Counted from the first letter of the stretch, positions 7,846-16,934 are shown. The stretch is DNA of 35,956 bases from Cyanobacteria bacterium QS_8_64_29 (GCA_003022125.1 PXQH01000068.1:1-35956), one strand, 5' to 3'. Translations and numbers: made by a program. Notes: a model not told the origin generated them from the sequence alone.

Positions 7846-8496
7846 CTAGGTCGCCTTGAGGCCGACAATGCGCTCGTAGGCAACCGCGAGGGTGCAAACC
7901 GACCAAGGAACGGTCGCTAGCAGCCCTACCCCCAGCAGCAAAGCACCAATGAAATTGACGGCTGCAATGGCCAGCGTGAACCCGAATAATCCAAACCAAT
8001 TGCGGCTGATAATGCGGCGGCTCGTTTCCATGGCCGGCCAGAATTTGAGCCCGCGCTCGACCACCAGCGGCATGGCGAACAGGTAGGCAACAGAAAAATA
8101 AATGCCCGGTAGCACTAGCAGCACGAATCCAATGGCGGTCAGCACGCTAGGAAAGACGCTGACGTTAATCAGCGATGGGAGCCGCCGCCACCGAAAGCCG
8201 TCAAAAAACGCTTGAAACCCGGGAGACTGCCCTTGCAAGCGAGCAAATAGGAAGTAAAACCAGCCAGCGTTTAGGGGGCCGCCCACAATAACCCCCAGTA
8301 TCGTACCGAGCCGGTTGCCCAGCGACCCCAAGCCGAACTGAACTGCAAACAGGACGAGCAAAAAGCCAAATAACAAACCGGCATTTTGCGTAAAAAGCGT
8401 CCAGCCGCGCTCGAAGTAGTCCCAAATGTCAACGCGGTAGTCCCTGTCAGTCAGCTCGCGCTCGTTAGGAGACTGCTCGTCGGAAGGACCGCTCAC
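7846..8496 (-). CDS. Multi-pass membrane protein of unknown function
   Basis: The 216-residue protein has a soluble acidic N-terminus (1-35, including DIWDYFERGWTLF) and probably five or six membrane helices, at about 38-58, 63-84, 113-145 (perhaps two) and 166-206 (perhaps two). Tandem hydrophobic hairpins with Pro-Gly breaks (VLPGIYFSVAY) and the phrase YFERGW resemble small DUF975- or GDPD-membrane-domain-like proteins, but I cannot assign it firmly. The ATG at 8496 opens the clearest frame. It lies 38 bases downstream of the radical SAM gene's stop on the same strand, so co-transcription is possible. Confidence 0.8.
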   Translation of the reverse strand: MSGPSDEQSPNERELTDRDYRVDIWDYFERGWTLFTQNAGLLFGFLLVLFAVQFGLGSLGNRLGTILGVIVGGPLNAGWFYFLFARLQGQSPGFQAFFDGFRWRRLPSLINVSVFPSVLTAIGFVLLVLPGIYFSVAYLFAMPLVVERGLKFWPAMETSRRIISRNWFGLFGFTLAIAAVNFIGALLLGVGLLATVPWSVCTLAVAYERIVGLKAT

Positions 8497-8534
8497 AACT
8501 GCCTGCCATCACTGCGGTGACCGCATCCTAGCAG

Positions 8535-9455
8535 CTACGTCCTAGCCCCAATGTAGCCAAATCCGGCCTTGCCTTCGGCCAGCGTGACGCCCTTGAGGCG
8601 GGCGCGCAATCGCTCGCGAAACGCGCGGTAGCGGGATTGCTCGTTGGCATACCACCAGCGGTAATATTGCTTGAGCGCGACACCCTCGCTGCGCGTTGAG
8701 GCCGCCAGCGTGCGTCCGTCGCTGGCGTGAAAGGGTTGCAGGACGACGCGATCGGCAACGGCCAAACGCTCGAGTAGCGCGGCTTCGTCTTGGGGGAAGG
8801 TAGGCAGCAGCGGCGTCATGGTAATGACAAAGCGCGCGCTGCCGGGTAGCTCGCGCTTGAGCCGGGCCACCGCTTGCAGACGGGCCTTAACGCTCGGCGA
8901 TCGCGGCTCGAAATCGCGCCGCACGCGCTCGCTGCCGGTGGGCACGCTAAAGTCAATCTGCAGGCGCTGCAACTGGGCGAGCAGATCGTGATCGCGCACT
9001 AGTAGCGGGCTGCGCGTTTGCACCACCAGCGTGGGTTGGTAGCGCACCATGACCGCGAGCAACTGCCGGGTGAGCTGCCGCTGCGCCTCGATGGGCTGAT
9101 AGGGATCCGTGGCGCTGCTCATGTAAATGTGGGGCGCCCGCTCGGGATGCTTGCGGGACCAGCGCGCCAGCGCCCGCTCGAGCAGCGCAGCTGTGTTGCG
9201 CTTGATGGCGACCCAATTGCCCCAATCTTGGCGCATGACCGGATTGGGGCTAAAGGCGGCGGCATAGCAGTAGCTGCAGCCGTACTGACAGCCTCGGTAG
9301 GGATTGAGCGTAAAGTCAAATGCCGCAATGAAGCCGCTAGCCGGAGTCAGGATCGAGCGCGCCTCCTGGGCGTAGGTTTTGGTGCCCCCAAAGCGTTCTT
9401 GCAACGGCACGGTGGGGTTACCGCGCGTATAGCCCTCGTATTGTGGTTGCGGCAC
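8535..9455 (-). CDS. SPL-type radical SAM protein
   Basis: The cluster motif CxxxCxxC is present as CQYGCSYC (Cys56, Cys60, Cys63) within LNPYRGCQYGCSYCYA, the hallmark of the spore-photoproduct-lyase-like (Rv2578c/COG1533) subgroup of radical SAM proteins. The 306-residue length fits. Members of this subgroup outside spore formers have no settled function, and DNA repair is only one suggestion. The GTG at 9455 is preferred over the upstream TTG at 9485, because GGAGG lies just ahead of it, right after the stop of the aldo/keto reductase gene. The 11-base gap suggests translational coupling. The C-terminus is Arg-rich. Confidence 0.9.
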   Translation of the reverse strand: MPQPQYEGYTRGNPTVPLQERFGGTKTYAQEARSILTPASGFIAAFDFTLNPYRGCQYGCSYCYAAAFSPNPVMRQDWGNWVAIKRNTAALLERALARWSRKHPERAPHIYMSSATDPYQPIEAQRQLTRQLLAVMVRYQPTLVVQTRSPLLVRDHDLLAQLQRLQIDFSVPTGSERVRRDFEPRSPSVKARLQAVARLKRELPGSARFVITMTPLLPTFPQDEAALLERLAVADRVVLQPFHASDGRTLAASTRSEGVALKQYYRWWYANEQSRYRAFRERLRARLKGVTLAEGKAGFGYIGART

Positions 9456-9466
9456 GGGCGGCCTCC

Positions 9467-10450
9467 CTAGCGCGGCTGCTGCCAAGCGCGCGTCGCTTCC
9501 TCGAGCTGCTGCCAGTCCGCATCGGCCAGCTGCCAGCCCAGCGCGCCCGCGTTCTGGCGGGCCTGCTCGGCATTTTTGGCTCCGGGAATGGGGACCACGC
9601 CGCCTTGGGCCATGAGCCAGTTCAGCGCTACCTGGGCCGGCGTTTTGCCGTACTGCTGCCCCAGCTCGCGCAGCTGAGACAGTGCGGGCGCGATCGCCTG
9701 CAGGCCCTCCCGGCGAAAGCGCCGGTCGAAGCGGCGCGCATCCCGCAGCGGTTGCGGATCCGCCGGGTCGTATTTGCCCGCAAGCAGTCCCTGGGCCAGG
9801 GGGCTGTACGCCAGCAGCGTGATGCCCAGCTTCCGGGCGTGATCGCGGATGCCGTTGCGCTCGATTTGGCGCCGCAGCAGCGAGTAAGACACCTGATTGA
9901 CCGCCAGCGGAACGCCGCGCTGAGCCAAGATCTGGTGGGCGCGCGCCATGCGCTCGGCCGAATAATTGCTCACGCCCACAGCCGCAATCCGCCCGCGCTG
10001 GACCTCATCGGCCAGGGCATTCAACAGCGTTTCCTGGCGCATGAAGAAGCTAAAGGGCCAGTGCACCTGGTAGAGCGCAATGCGATCGCGCTGCAGGCGC
10101 TCGAGGCTGTTGGTGACGGCGTCGTAGACGGCTTGGCGGCTCACGCGCCAGGGGTAGGGCGCGTATTTGGTCGCAATGGCAATGTCAGCGTTGCGTTGCC
10201 GTGCGAACTCGCCCAGCAGCGACTCTGAGGTGACTGGGCCGTAGACCTCGGCCGTATCGAAAAACGTGATGCCAGCTTCAACAGCGGCCTCGAATGCCCC
10301 CTGGACCTGCTCGGCGCCGTAGCGATTGCCGTAGTTCCAGTAGAGCTTGTCGCCCCACGACCAGGTCCCAATCCCTAAGGCCGTGACTTGGGGGCCTGCC
10401 GACCCTAGTGCAACGGTGGTGGCTTGCGTTGGGGAGGGGTTGGCACTCAT
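9467..10450 (-). CDS. Aldo/keto reductase
   Basis: This is an NADPH-dependent oxidoreductase of the AKR superfamily, 327 residues. The catalytic tetrad is intact: Asp65 and Tyr70 (FFDTAEVYG), Lys95 (ATKYAP) and His130 (YQVHWP). A cofactor phosphate-binding region (VPIPGAKNAEQARQN) lies near the C-terminus. The sequence style resembles the plastid/cyanobacterial pyridoxal-reductase-like and YajO-like members. The substrate cannot be told. It starts 9 bases after the stop of the upstream PucC-like gene, and its own stop is followed at once by the ribosome binding site of the radical SAM gene, so these three genes look like one transcription unit. Confidence 0.92.
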   Translation of the reverse strand: MSANPSPTQATTVALGSAGPQVTALGIGTWSWGDKLYWNYGNRYGAEQVQGAFEAAVEAGITFFDTAEVYGPVTSESLLGEFARQRNADIAIATKYAPYPWRVSRQAVYDAVTNSLERLQRDRIALYQVHWPFSFFMRQETLLNALADEVQRGRIAAVGVSNYSAERMARAHQILAQRGVPLAVNQVSYSLLRRQIERNGIRDHARKLGITLLAYSPLAQGLLAGKYDPADPQPLRDARRFDRRFRREGLQAIAPALSQLRELGQQYGKTPAQVALNWLMAQGGVVPIPGAKNAEQARQNAGALGWQLADADWQQLEEATRAWQQPR

Positions 10451-10459
10451 GCGTAGCAG

Positions 10460-11860
10460 CTACCCGATATCGCTAGCCATAACGCGCTCGACGGCCCGAG
10501 ACGCACTGGCGCGGAACTCGTCAACATCCACGCGCGCTAGCAAAACAACCGCCACCAGCATCCCAAAGATTTGAATCCCAAAGACGAAGCTGTAAGCCAG
10601 TTGTTCGCCGCCAAACAGCAAGCGCCCAACATCCAACAGGGTCCCGCCCAAAAACGTTGCCGACGCCTGACCCAGGGCCTGCGCCAGGCCCCACATGCCG
10701 GTAAAAATGCCAGCGGTCTCGGCAGTAGTCAGATCCAGCATCAGCCCCAGCGAGCCGCTGGTCGCTACCCCCAACCCCAACCCGAATATAAAGACCGCGC
10801 CTTTAAGCACTGCCGGCGCGCCGGCAAAACCAGAAGCGATTAACAAGGCAAAGCACCCAGTCAGCAGCAGGCACCCCAGTCGCGCCGTTCGTTGCTTGCC
10901 CAGCCGCGGCACGATCGCAAAACCGGTTAGCGTCAGGCTAATAATGCTGCCGACAGCATAAAAGATGTTGAGCCGCGTGCTCTGCGAGACGCTCATGCCA
11001 AAGACTTCGCCAGCATAGGGCTCTAGCACGGGCTGCTGCAGGAACAGCCCCACAATCAAAACCAGCAGATAGATAAAGAAAAACCCCGTCTGGCGGTTGG
11101 CGCGCAGGATGCGGATGGCATCCCGCAAGGTAACCTTGTTGCCGCGCTGGGCCAGGCGAGAGCGCTGCCAGTAGCGCGAGTACTTGCGCTCGATGCCCAA
11201 CGTCCCCACAAACGTCATGGCAACGACCGCAGCCGGGACGATGGTAAAGAGTCGGTTGAGATAGGGCTGGAGGTTGGTATCGTTCATGCCCTCCAGCAGG
11301 CTGCTGCTAAAGCCGGCGCCCACCCCAATGCCAACTAGCAGCAGCGACCAGACAATGCCAATAACCTTGGAGCGCTCGCTCTCTTCAGTGACATCGACCA
11401 GCAGGGCAAAAAACGGCGTCGCCGTCGCGCTAATGCCCAGCCCGTAGAGGGCAAAGGTGAGCGCAAACAGCGCAATCCAAGCATAGGTGGGAAACGTCCA
11501 CCCGGCACTCTCAACGCTGGCATTGAGCTGCAAGACCACTTGCAGGCCCACAAAGGCCAAAACGGCGAAAGCCAGCGCGCCGCCCCAAATGTAGCCCGTG
11601 CGGTTGTAGGGGCCAATGGCATAGGCATCCGAGAGCTGCCCGAACCACACCCGGGCTGGGGCCACGAACTGGTACATCGCCAGCGAACCGCCCACGATGG
11701 TCGCAGGGATGGCCAACTCGTCGATGGCAACGCGGTTGAGCACGCTCAAGGTGAGGATGGACATGATGCCCAATCCCATCTGCACCAATCCCAGGCGCAC
11801 CATAGTCACGGGATTGATGTTGGGCGGCGACGTTGCGTTGGATGCCGATTCCTGCGCCAT
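10460..11860 (-). CDS. PucC/BCD-family MFS transporter
   Basis: The 466-residue protein has about twelve hydrophobic segments and the opening typical of the PucC (bacteriochlorophyll delivery) family, INPVTMVRLGLVQMGLG followed by NRVAIDELAIPA and GQLSDAY. In purple bacteria PucC and LhaA help assemble light-harvesting complexes. Cyanobacteria carry one or two relatives of unproven role, perhaps chlorophyll-protein assembly or export. The ATG at 11860 is the only start ahead of the conserved N-terminus. The gene diverges from the IMPase-family gene with 152 bases between starts, and it leads the transcription unit that includes the aldo/keto reductase. Confidence 0.9.
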   Translation of the reverse strand: MAQESASNATSPPNINPVTMVRLGLVQMGLGIMSILTLSVLNRVAIDELAIPATIVGGSLAMYQFVAPARVWFGQLSDAYAIGPYNRTGYIWGGALAFAVLAFVGLQVVLQLNASVESAGWTFPTYAWIALFALTFALYGLGISATATPFFALLVDVTEESERSKVIGIVWSLLLVGIGVGAGFSSSLLEGMNDTNLQPYLNRLFTIVPAAVVAMTFVGTLGIERKYSRYWQRSRLAQRGNKVTLRDAIRILRANRQTGFFFIYLLVLIVGLFLQQPVLEPYAGEVFGMSVSQSTRLNIFYAVGSIISLTLTGFAIVPRLGKQRTARLGCLLLTGCFALLIASGFAGAPAVLKGAVFIFGLGLGVATSGSLGLMLDLTTAETAGIFTGMWGLAQALGQASATFLGGTLLDVGRLLFGGEQLAYSFVFGIQIFGMLVAVVLLARVDVDEFRASASRAVERVMASDIG

Positions 11861-12012
11861 GCCCGGTGTCCTTGCCTCACTGTCGGCCCCGCCCGTCCAA
11901 GCTAACCCAAGCCCAGCATCCGTGCCGCGCGCCGGCGTCTGAGCTGGGACCCCTCACCACCGTGCTAGGTTTGGACCGCTTGAGGCCGCTGGCAATTCAA
12001 AAGACTACCCCC

Positions 12013-12843
12013 ATGGATGCATTCTGGAACGGCGTGCTCGCGTTCGCGCGCACCACCACCGACCGGGTCGGCCGGCAGTTGCTGGCCGATTTCGGTACGG
12101 TGCAGGCCGCGCAAAAAACGGATGGCTCGCTGGTGACCCAGGCGGATCGGTGGGCGGACGAGCAACTGCAAGCTGCGATCGCGCAGCGCTTTCCCGATCA
12201 CGGCATCCTGAGCGAGGAAGCGCAGCACACCTTCCCCAATCGGGATTGGTGCTGGGCGATCGATCCGGTGGATGGCACGACCAATTTCACGCGCGGCATC
12301 CCGATCTGGGGCATCTCGATGGGACTGCTCTATCGCGGCGTACCCGTGTTTGGCTTGGTGCACTTTCCCGGGTTGGGGCAAACCTTCCATGGCTTTTGGT
12401 ACGGCGATTCGGGCCTGTCGGGGCCAACCGGTGCCTTCTGCAACGACCATCCCATTCGCACCAGCGCGGATGCCCCCAGCAGCAACCACTTGTTCAACCT
12501 GTGCGCTCGCAGCACGAGCCTGGCCGCGCAACCGTTCCCGTGCAAGCTGCGCATGGTAGGCGTTTGCACCTACAGCTTTTTGTTGGTCGCCACCGGGGCC
12601 GCTCTAGGGGCCGAAGAAGCGACTCCCAAGGTGTGGGATCTGGCAGCGGTCTGGCCCATCCTGCAAGCGGCTGGCGGGTCCTCCCTCCCGCTAACCCCCG
12701 AGGCGATTTTTCCGCTGGTGGTGGGTCAGGACTACGGCCAAACCTCCTATCCCAGCTTGGTCGTGGGCCGCGCCGATTTGGTGCCCGTCTTTCGGCCGCT
12801 GGTGGCTGAGATAGCTGATCGGGTGCTGGCAGCTCAGCAGTAG
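12013..12843 (+). CDS. Inositol monophosphatase family protein
   Basis: This is a Mg-dependent, Li-sensitive-type phosphatase fold protein of 276 residues. Metal-binding motifs are intact: SEE (67-69), DPVDGTTNF (84-92), and WDLAAVWPI (208-216, second metal-site Asp). Substrates in this family include inositol phosphates, histidinol phosphate, fructose-1,6-bisphosphate and PAP, and the sequence does not decide between them. The ATG at 12013 gives the usual N-terminus; the open frame extends upstream without family similarity. It ends 26 bases before the PlsY-PPDK-like fusion gene on the same strand, so the two are probably co-transcribed. Confidence 0.93.
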   Translation: MDAFWNGVLAFARTTTDRVGRQLLADFGTVQAAQKTDGSLVTQADRWADEQLQAAIAQRFPDHGILSEEAQHTFPNRDWCWAIDPVDGTTNFTRGIPIWGISMGLLYRGVPVFGLVHFPGLGQTFHGFWYGDSGLSGPTGAFCNDHPIRTSADAPSSNHLFNLCARSTSLAAQPFPCKLRMVGVCTYSFLLVATGAALGAEEATPKVWDLAAVWPILQAAGGSSLPLTPEAIFPLVVGQDYGQTSYPSLVVGRADLVPVFRPLVAEIADRVLAAQQ

Positions 12844-12869
12844 CGCACGAGTAAGAGGGCGGTCAACCC

Positions 12870-15746
12870 ATGACGCAGCTTTGGGGAGCGCTGCTGGTTT
12901 TGGTGCTCTGTCCGCTGCTGGGCGGCTTGCCGCTGGTTGAAGGGATCGCGCGCCTGCTGGCCGGCCGCCGCCTAAGCCAGCTGGGCACTGGCAATATCTC
13001 GGTCTCGGCGGCGTTCTACCACGGCGGCACGGTGGTGGGCGTGCTGGCCGTGCTGGCCGAAGCGCTCAAAGGCGTGCTGGCCGTGCTGCTAGCGCGCGCT
13101 TTTTTCCCCACCGATCCTGCCTGGGAGCTCATCGCGCTAATTGCACTGGTCCTGGGCCGTTATTGGGGGGGCAAAGGGGCTGGCGCCACCAATGTTACCT
13201 GGGGGGTGGTCGTTCACGACTGGGTGGCAGCGGCGCTGATTGCGCTCATTGGCGGCATTAGCTTGACCGTCTTGCGCGATCGCCGCTCGGCTCAGTGGGG
13301 CGTTTCGATCCTCATGCCGCTGGTTTTGGGCCTGCGCCATACGGACGAGCCGGGCCGATTCATGGCTGCGGTCGTCCTATCGGTGCTGCTGGGGTGGCTG
13401 TTTCGCCGCATGCCTGACGATCTGGACTTGTCGGGACGGGGCAGTCAGAGCTCGGCGCGCGTGTTTCGTTTTTTCCGCGGCGATCGCGCCGTCCGCTCGC
13501 TGGATGAGCCGCTGGCGGCCGAGCGCGCCGGCGGCAAGGCCGCCACGCTATCGCAACTCAAGCGCTGGGGCTATCCCGTCCCCGCTGGCTGGGTGCTGCC
13601 GCCCGGCGACGACCCGCTGCCGCTGGTGCAGTCGCTGGCCCCATCCGAGGAGGCGCCGCTGATCGCGCGCTCCTCGGCCGTTGGCGAAGATAGCGAGACC
13701 GCCTCGGCCGCCGGTCAGTACCAAAGCGTTTCCCACATTGCCTCGCGCGAGGCCCTGCAAGATGCCATCCGGCGCTGTCAGGCCTCCTACGAAGCGGCCG
13801 GCGCCACGCGCTACCGCCGCGATCGCGGCCAAGCCGATGCCGCCATGGCCGTGCTGGTGCAGCGGCAGGTGCGGGGCCGCTTCTCGGGAGTGGCTTTTAG
13901 CCGCGATCCGGTCGAGCCAGGCGAAGCTGTCCTCGTGGAAGGCTTGCCGGGCGAGGCCGCCCCCATTGTCTCGGGGCAAGCAACGCCGCAGCAGTACCGC
14001 GTCAGCTGGCCTGCCCAGGGCGAGCCGCAGATAGAGGGCAGCGGCGATTTACCCGCCGATTTGGTGGCTGAAGTCGCTCGCCTGGCGCGCGAGCTCGAGC
14101 GCCGCTACCGCGGCGTGCCCCAAGACCTGGAGTGGACCCACGACGGGGAGCAACTGTGGCTGCTGCAAGCGCGCCCCATTGCCACCCTGCAACCCATTTG
14201 GACGCGCAAAATTGCGGCCGAGGTCATCCCAGGGCTGATCCCGCCGCTGACGTGGTCGATCAACCAGCCCTTGACCTGCGGCGTGTGGGCCAAGCTCTTT
14301 CGCCTGGTGCTGGGCAAGCGCGCGCAGGGGCTGGATTTTGACCGGACGGCGGCGCTCCACTACGGGCGGGCGTATTTCAATGCCACCTTACTGGGGCAGA
14401 TTTTTGGGCGCATGGGCTTGCCCGAGCAGAGCTTGGGCTTTTTGACCCAAGGGAAGCGCATGGGCCGGCCGCCACTGGGCACAACGTTGCGCAACCTACC
14501 GGGATTGTTGCGCTTGCTGGGGCGGGAGCTGCGCCTGGCCCGCGACTTTCGCGTTTCGGATCGCAAGCAGTTGCAACCCACGCTGGCACAGCTGGCGCGC
14601 GAGCCGCCAACCGAGCTAGCCCCTGTAACCGTACTCGAGCGCACCGACACCATCCTGACCGCCCTTGAGGAAGCGACCTACTACAGCATCCTGGCGCCGC
14701 TTAGCCTATCGCTGCGCCAAGCCCTGCTGCGAGTGACTGACAGCGAGCTCGATAGCAGCCGGCTGCCCGAGGTGGCCTCGCTGCGATCACTGGCCGAGAT
14801 TGCCGCCGAGGCGCGCGTGCTGGTTTCCAACCGGGTGCTGCCGCGCGAGGACAGCGAGGCGCTCTTTGAGATCCTAGGGGAAACCCCAGCAGGCCGGCGC
14901 GTCCGGGCGCGCTTTCAGGACTGGCTGGCCCGCTACGGCTACCTCAGCGAAGCCGCCACGGACATCTCGGTCCCGCGCTGGCAGGACAACCCAGAACCGG
15001 TGCGAGCGCTGTTCGTCCGCTGGGCCCGCGGCCAGCAGGATGCCGGCCGAGTTGGCGATCAGGGGCGCCGCCGGCAGTCCCGGCGCGCGCGCTGGGTGCA
15101 GCAGCGCCTGGATCTCAAAGCTCGCACTGCCGAGCGCTACGCTCAGCTGCTAGCGCAACTGCGCTGGCACGTTTTGGCCCTAGAGCAGGCAGGCCTGCAA
15201 GCCGGTTGGCTGTCGCAACCGGGGGATGCCTTCCTGTTGCAAGTGGGCGAGCTCCGCCATGCCATTCGCGAGCCCCAGACAACATTCGAGCCACCGCTGC
15301 AGCAGCGGGCGCAGCAGCGGCGAGCGCAGCTGGAGCGCTACCGGCAGCTCCCGCGCGTCCCCGCAATTGTCTACGGCAACGACCCGCCGCCGGAGGCCCT
15401 AACGGGCGAGCTGCCTGCCCCTACGGGACAGCTGCAGGGGCTGGGCGTCAGCCCCGGCTGGGCCCAAGGGCGCGTCGCCATCCGCCACCAGCTCCCGGCC
15501 GAGGCCGACATCGACGGCGACACCATCCTGGTGGTGCCCTACACCGATGCGGGTTGGGTGCCGCTGCTGGCGCGGGCAGGGGGCCTGGTTGCCGAGGTGG
15601 GCGGGCGCCTCTCGCACGGGGCAATTGTCGCCCGCGAGTGCGGCATCCCGGCTGTGGTCGCGCTCGAGAACGCCACGCAGCTGCTGCGCGAGGGCGAGCG
15701 CGTGCGCATTGATGGGCGCTCGGGCACGCTGGAGCGCGATGCGTGA
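12870..15746 (+). CDS. PlsY-like membrane domain fused to PPDK/rifampin-phosphotransferase-like enzyme, 958 aa
   Basis: Residues 1-183 form about six membrane helices with features of the acyl-phosphate:glycerol-3-phosphate acyltransferase PlsY. GTGN (39-42) corresponds to the GSGN motif and GGKGAGATN (100-108) to the GGKG motif, but the usual GATN after the first motif is SVSA, so activity is uncertain. Residues about 205-440 are a PPDK-type ATP-grasp domain: GGKAATLSQL (221-230), ARSSAVGEDS (266-275), SGVAFSRDP (339-347) and DLEWTHDGEQLWLLQARPI (419-437). Residues 440-855 are a helical middle region. Residues 858-957 are the swivelling phosphohistidine domain, with His916 in GGRLSHGAIVARE. 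The PEP/pyruvate barrel of PPDK and PEP synthase is absent, so the soluble part resembles rifampin phosphotransferase. Substrate unknown. The gene converges on the next one with only 8 bases between. Confidence 0.88.
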   Translation: MTQLWGALLVLVLCPLLGGLPLVEGIARLLAGRRLSQLGTGNISVSAAFYHGGTVVGVLAVLAEALKGVLAVLLARAFFPTDPAWELIALIALVLGRYWGGKGAGATNVTWGVVVHDWVAAALIALIGGISLTVLRDRRSAQWGVSILMPLVLGLRHTDEPGRFMAAVVLSVLLGWLFRRMPDDLDLSGRGSQSSARVFRFFRGDRAVRSLDEPLAAERAGGKAATLSQLKRWGYPVPAGWVLPPGDDPLPLVQSLAPSEEAPLIARSSAVGEDSETASAAGQYQSVSHIASREALQDAIRRCQASYEAAGATRYRRDRGQADAAMAVLVQRQVRGRFSGVAFSRDPVEPGEAVLVEGLPGEAAPIVSGQATPQQYRVSWPAQGEPQIEGSGDLPADLVAEVARLARELERRYRGVPQDLEWTHDGEQLWLLQARPIATLQPIWTRKIAAEVIPGLIPPLTWSINQPLTCGVWAKLFRLVLGKRAQGLDFDRTAALHYGRAYFNATLLGQIFGRMGLPEQSLGFLTQGKRMGRPPLGTTLRNLPGLLRLLGRELRLARDFRVSDRKQLQPTLAQLAREPPTELAPVTVLERTDTILTALEEATYYSILAPLSLSLRQALLRVTDSELDSSRLPEVASLRSLAEIAAEARVLVSNRVLPREDSEALFEILGETPAGRRVRARFQDWLARYGYLSEAATDISVPRWQDNPEPVRALFVRWARGQQDAGRVGDQGRRRQSRRARWVQQRLDLKARTAERYAQLLAQLRWHVLALEQAGLQAGWLSQPGDAFLLQVGELRHAIREPQTTFEPPLQQRAQQRRAQLERYRQLPRVPAIVYGNDPPPEALTGELPAPTGQLQGLGVSPGWAQGRVAIRHQLPAEADIDGDTILVVPYTDAGWVPLLARAGGLVAEVGGRLSHGAIVARECGIPAVVALENATQLLREGERVRIDGRSGTLERDA

Positions 15747-15754
15747 GCCCCGTG

Positions 15755-16873
15755 CTAGCGCCCCTGTGCCAGATAGCTTTCTAGGTTGGGCACGGACGCC
15801 CACTCGTTGCGCTCGCTCGATTGGTGGGTCAGATCCATCAGCAGCTGCGAGTAAACGCCCTCCCGCAGTGACGGCGTCAGGGACTGCCCTTGATCGATGG
15901 CCTGAACCCAGCGATCAACCACGCGGATGAATGGCGCCAGGCGGCCATCGCTAAACACCTGAGTGAAGTCCAAGCGCTCGGGAACCGCAACCTCCGCCAG
16001 CGGTTGGCCGGCCGGGGCCGCGTAGAAGCGGACCCCGTGTACGTAATCATTGAGGTTACCGCTGCCCAGCACCAGCGTGCCGCGATCGCCGTACACCTCC
16101 ACCCAGTGACCGCGACCCTGGTAGGTCACGGCGCTAATGCTGAGCTGGCAGGGCGTCCCATCCGCCAACTCCAACATCAGCAGGGCGGTATCGTCCGAGT
16201 CCACTGGCTTGCGCTCGCCGCCGGCTTCGGGGTCGGGGCGCTCGGGGACCATGGCGCGCAACTGGGCCGAGAGGCGCCGGACGCCGCCAAACAGCCAGTT
16301 GAGATAATCAAAGCTGTGCGAGCCCACCGCCCCCAGGGCACCGCCGCCCCGCTTCTTTTGCGCGTACCAGTTCCAGGGACGCTCGGGGTTGGCGCGCGAA
16401 GCCGTCAGCCAGTCGACTTTGACCAGCCGCGGGGTGCCAACGTAGTCGCGCGCCAGGTACTCGGCCAGCAGCTGCCACGGCGGCACGAAGCGAAACTCAA
16501 AGTCGATCAGCGCAGCAACGCCCTTCTCGGCCGCGAGGTAGTAGAGGGAACGCGCCTCATCTGCCGTTAACGTCACCGGCTTCTCCAGCAGCAAGTGCTT
16601 GCCGGCCTGCAGCACTTGCTGGGCCATCTCGTAGTGCAAAAACGGCGGTGTGGAGATGCTTACTGCCTCGACATCGGGCAGGGCGAGCAGCTCGGCCAAA
16701 TCGTTGCTGGCATGGGGCAGGTTGTTACTGTCGGCAATGGCTTTGGCCTTTTCCAGCTCGCGGTTGTAGACCGCTACGGGTTGGGTGCGCGGATGGTGCT
16801 GGAACCCCGGCAGGTGAATTTTTTGACCGAATCCCGTCCCGACGACGGCCACCCCGATGGGCTTGTCTGTCAT
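15755..16873 (-). CDS. Gfo/Idh/MocA family oxidoreductase
   Basis: The 372-residue NAD(P)-dependent dehydrogenase has an N-terminal Rossmann fold with GTGFG (12-16) and the family EKP motif at 97-99 (LLLEKPVTLT). A C-terminal alpha/beta substrate domain follows (about 125-350), with YAQKKRGGGALGAVGSHSFDYL near residue 180 carrying the likely catalytic His. Substrates of such enzymes are sugars, inositols or, in the BvdR branch, biliverdin. BvdR is shorter and different, so I do not propose it. No sugar-metabolism genes flank it. The ATG at 16873 is well placed before the dinucleotide-binding motif. Confidence 0.9.
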   Translation of the reverse strand: MTDKPIGVAVVGTGFGQKIHLPGFQHHPRTQPVAVYNRELEKAKAIADSNNLPHASNDLAELLALPDVEAVSISTPPFLHYEMAQQVLQAGKHLLLEKPVTLTADEARSLYYLAAEKGVAALIDFEFRFVPPWQLLAEYLARDYVGTPRLVKVDWLTASRANPERPWNWYAQKKRGGGALGAVGSHSFDYLNWLFGGVRRLSAQLRAMVPERPDPEAGGERKPVDSDDTALLMLELADGTPCQLSISAVTYQGRGHWVEVYGDRGTLVLGSGNLNDYVHGVRFYAAPAGQPLAEVAVPERLDFTQVFSDGRLAPFIRVVDRWVQAIDQGQSLTPSLREGVYSQLLMDLTHQSSERNEWASVPNLESYLAQGR

Positions 16874-16934
16874 GAGCGTTCCTGTTGGCTTGATGGTGCG
16901 GCTTTCGGGGCGATTCTATCAGGGGCAAGAGGGC

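Noticed and set aside
12870-15746. PEP synthase or pyruvate phosphate dikinase
   Set aside because: The ATP-grasp and His domains fit, but the C-terminal PEP/pyruvate-binding barrel is absent and the protein has a membrane domain instead.
15755-16873. Biliverdin reductase
   Set aside because: BvdR is a Gfo/Idh relative in cyanobacteria, but this protein is longer and has the normal sugar-type substrate-domain motifs.
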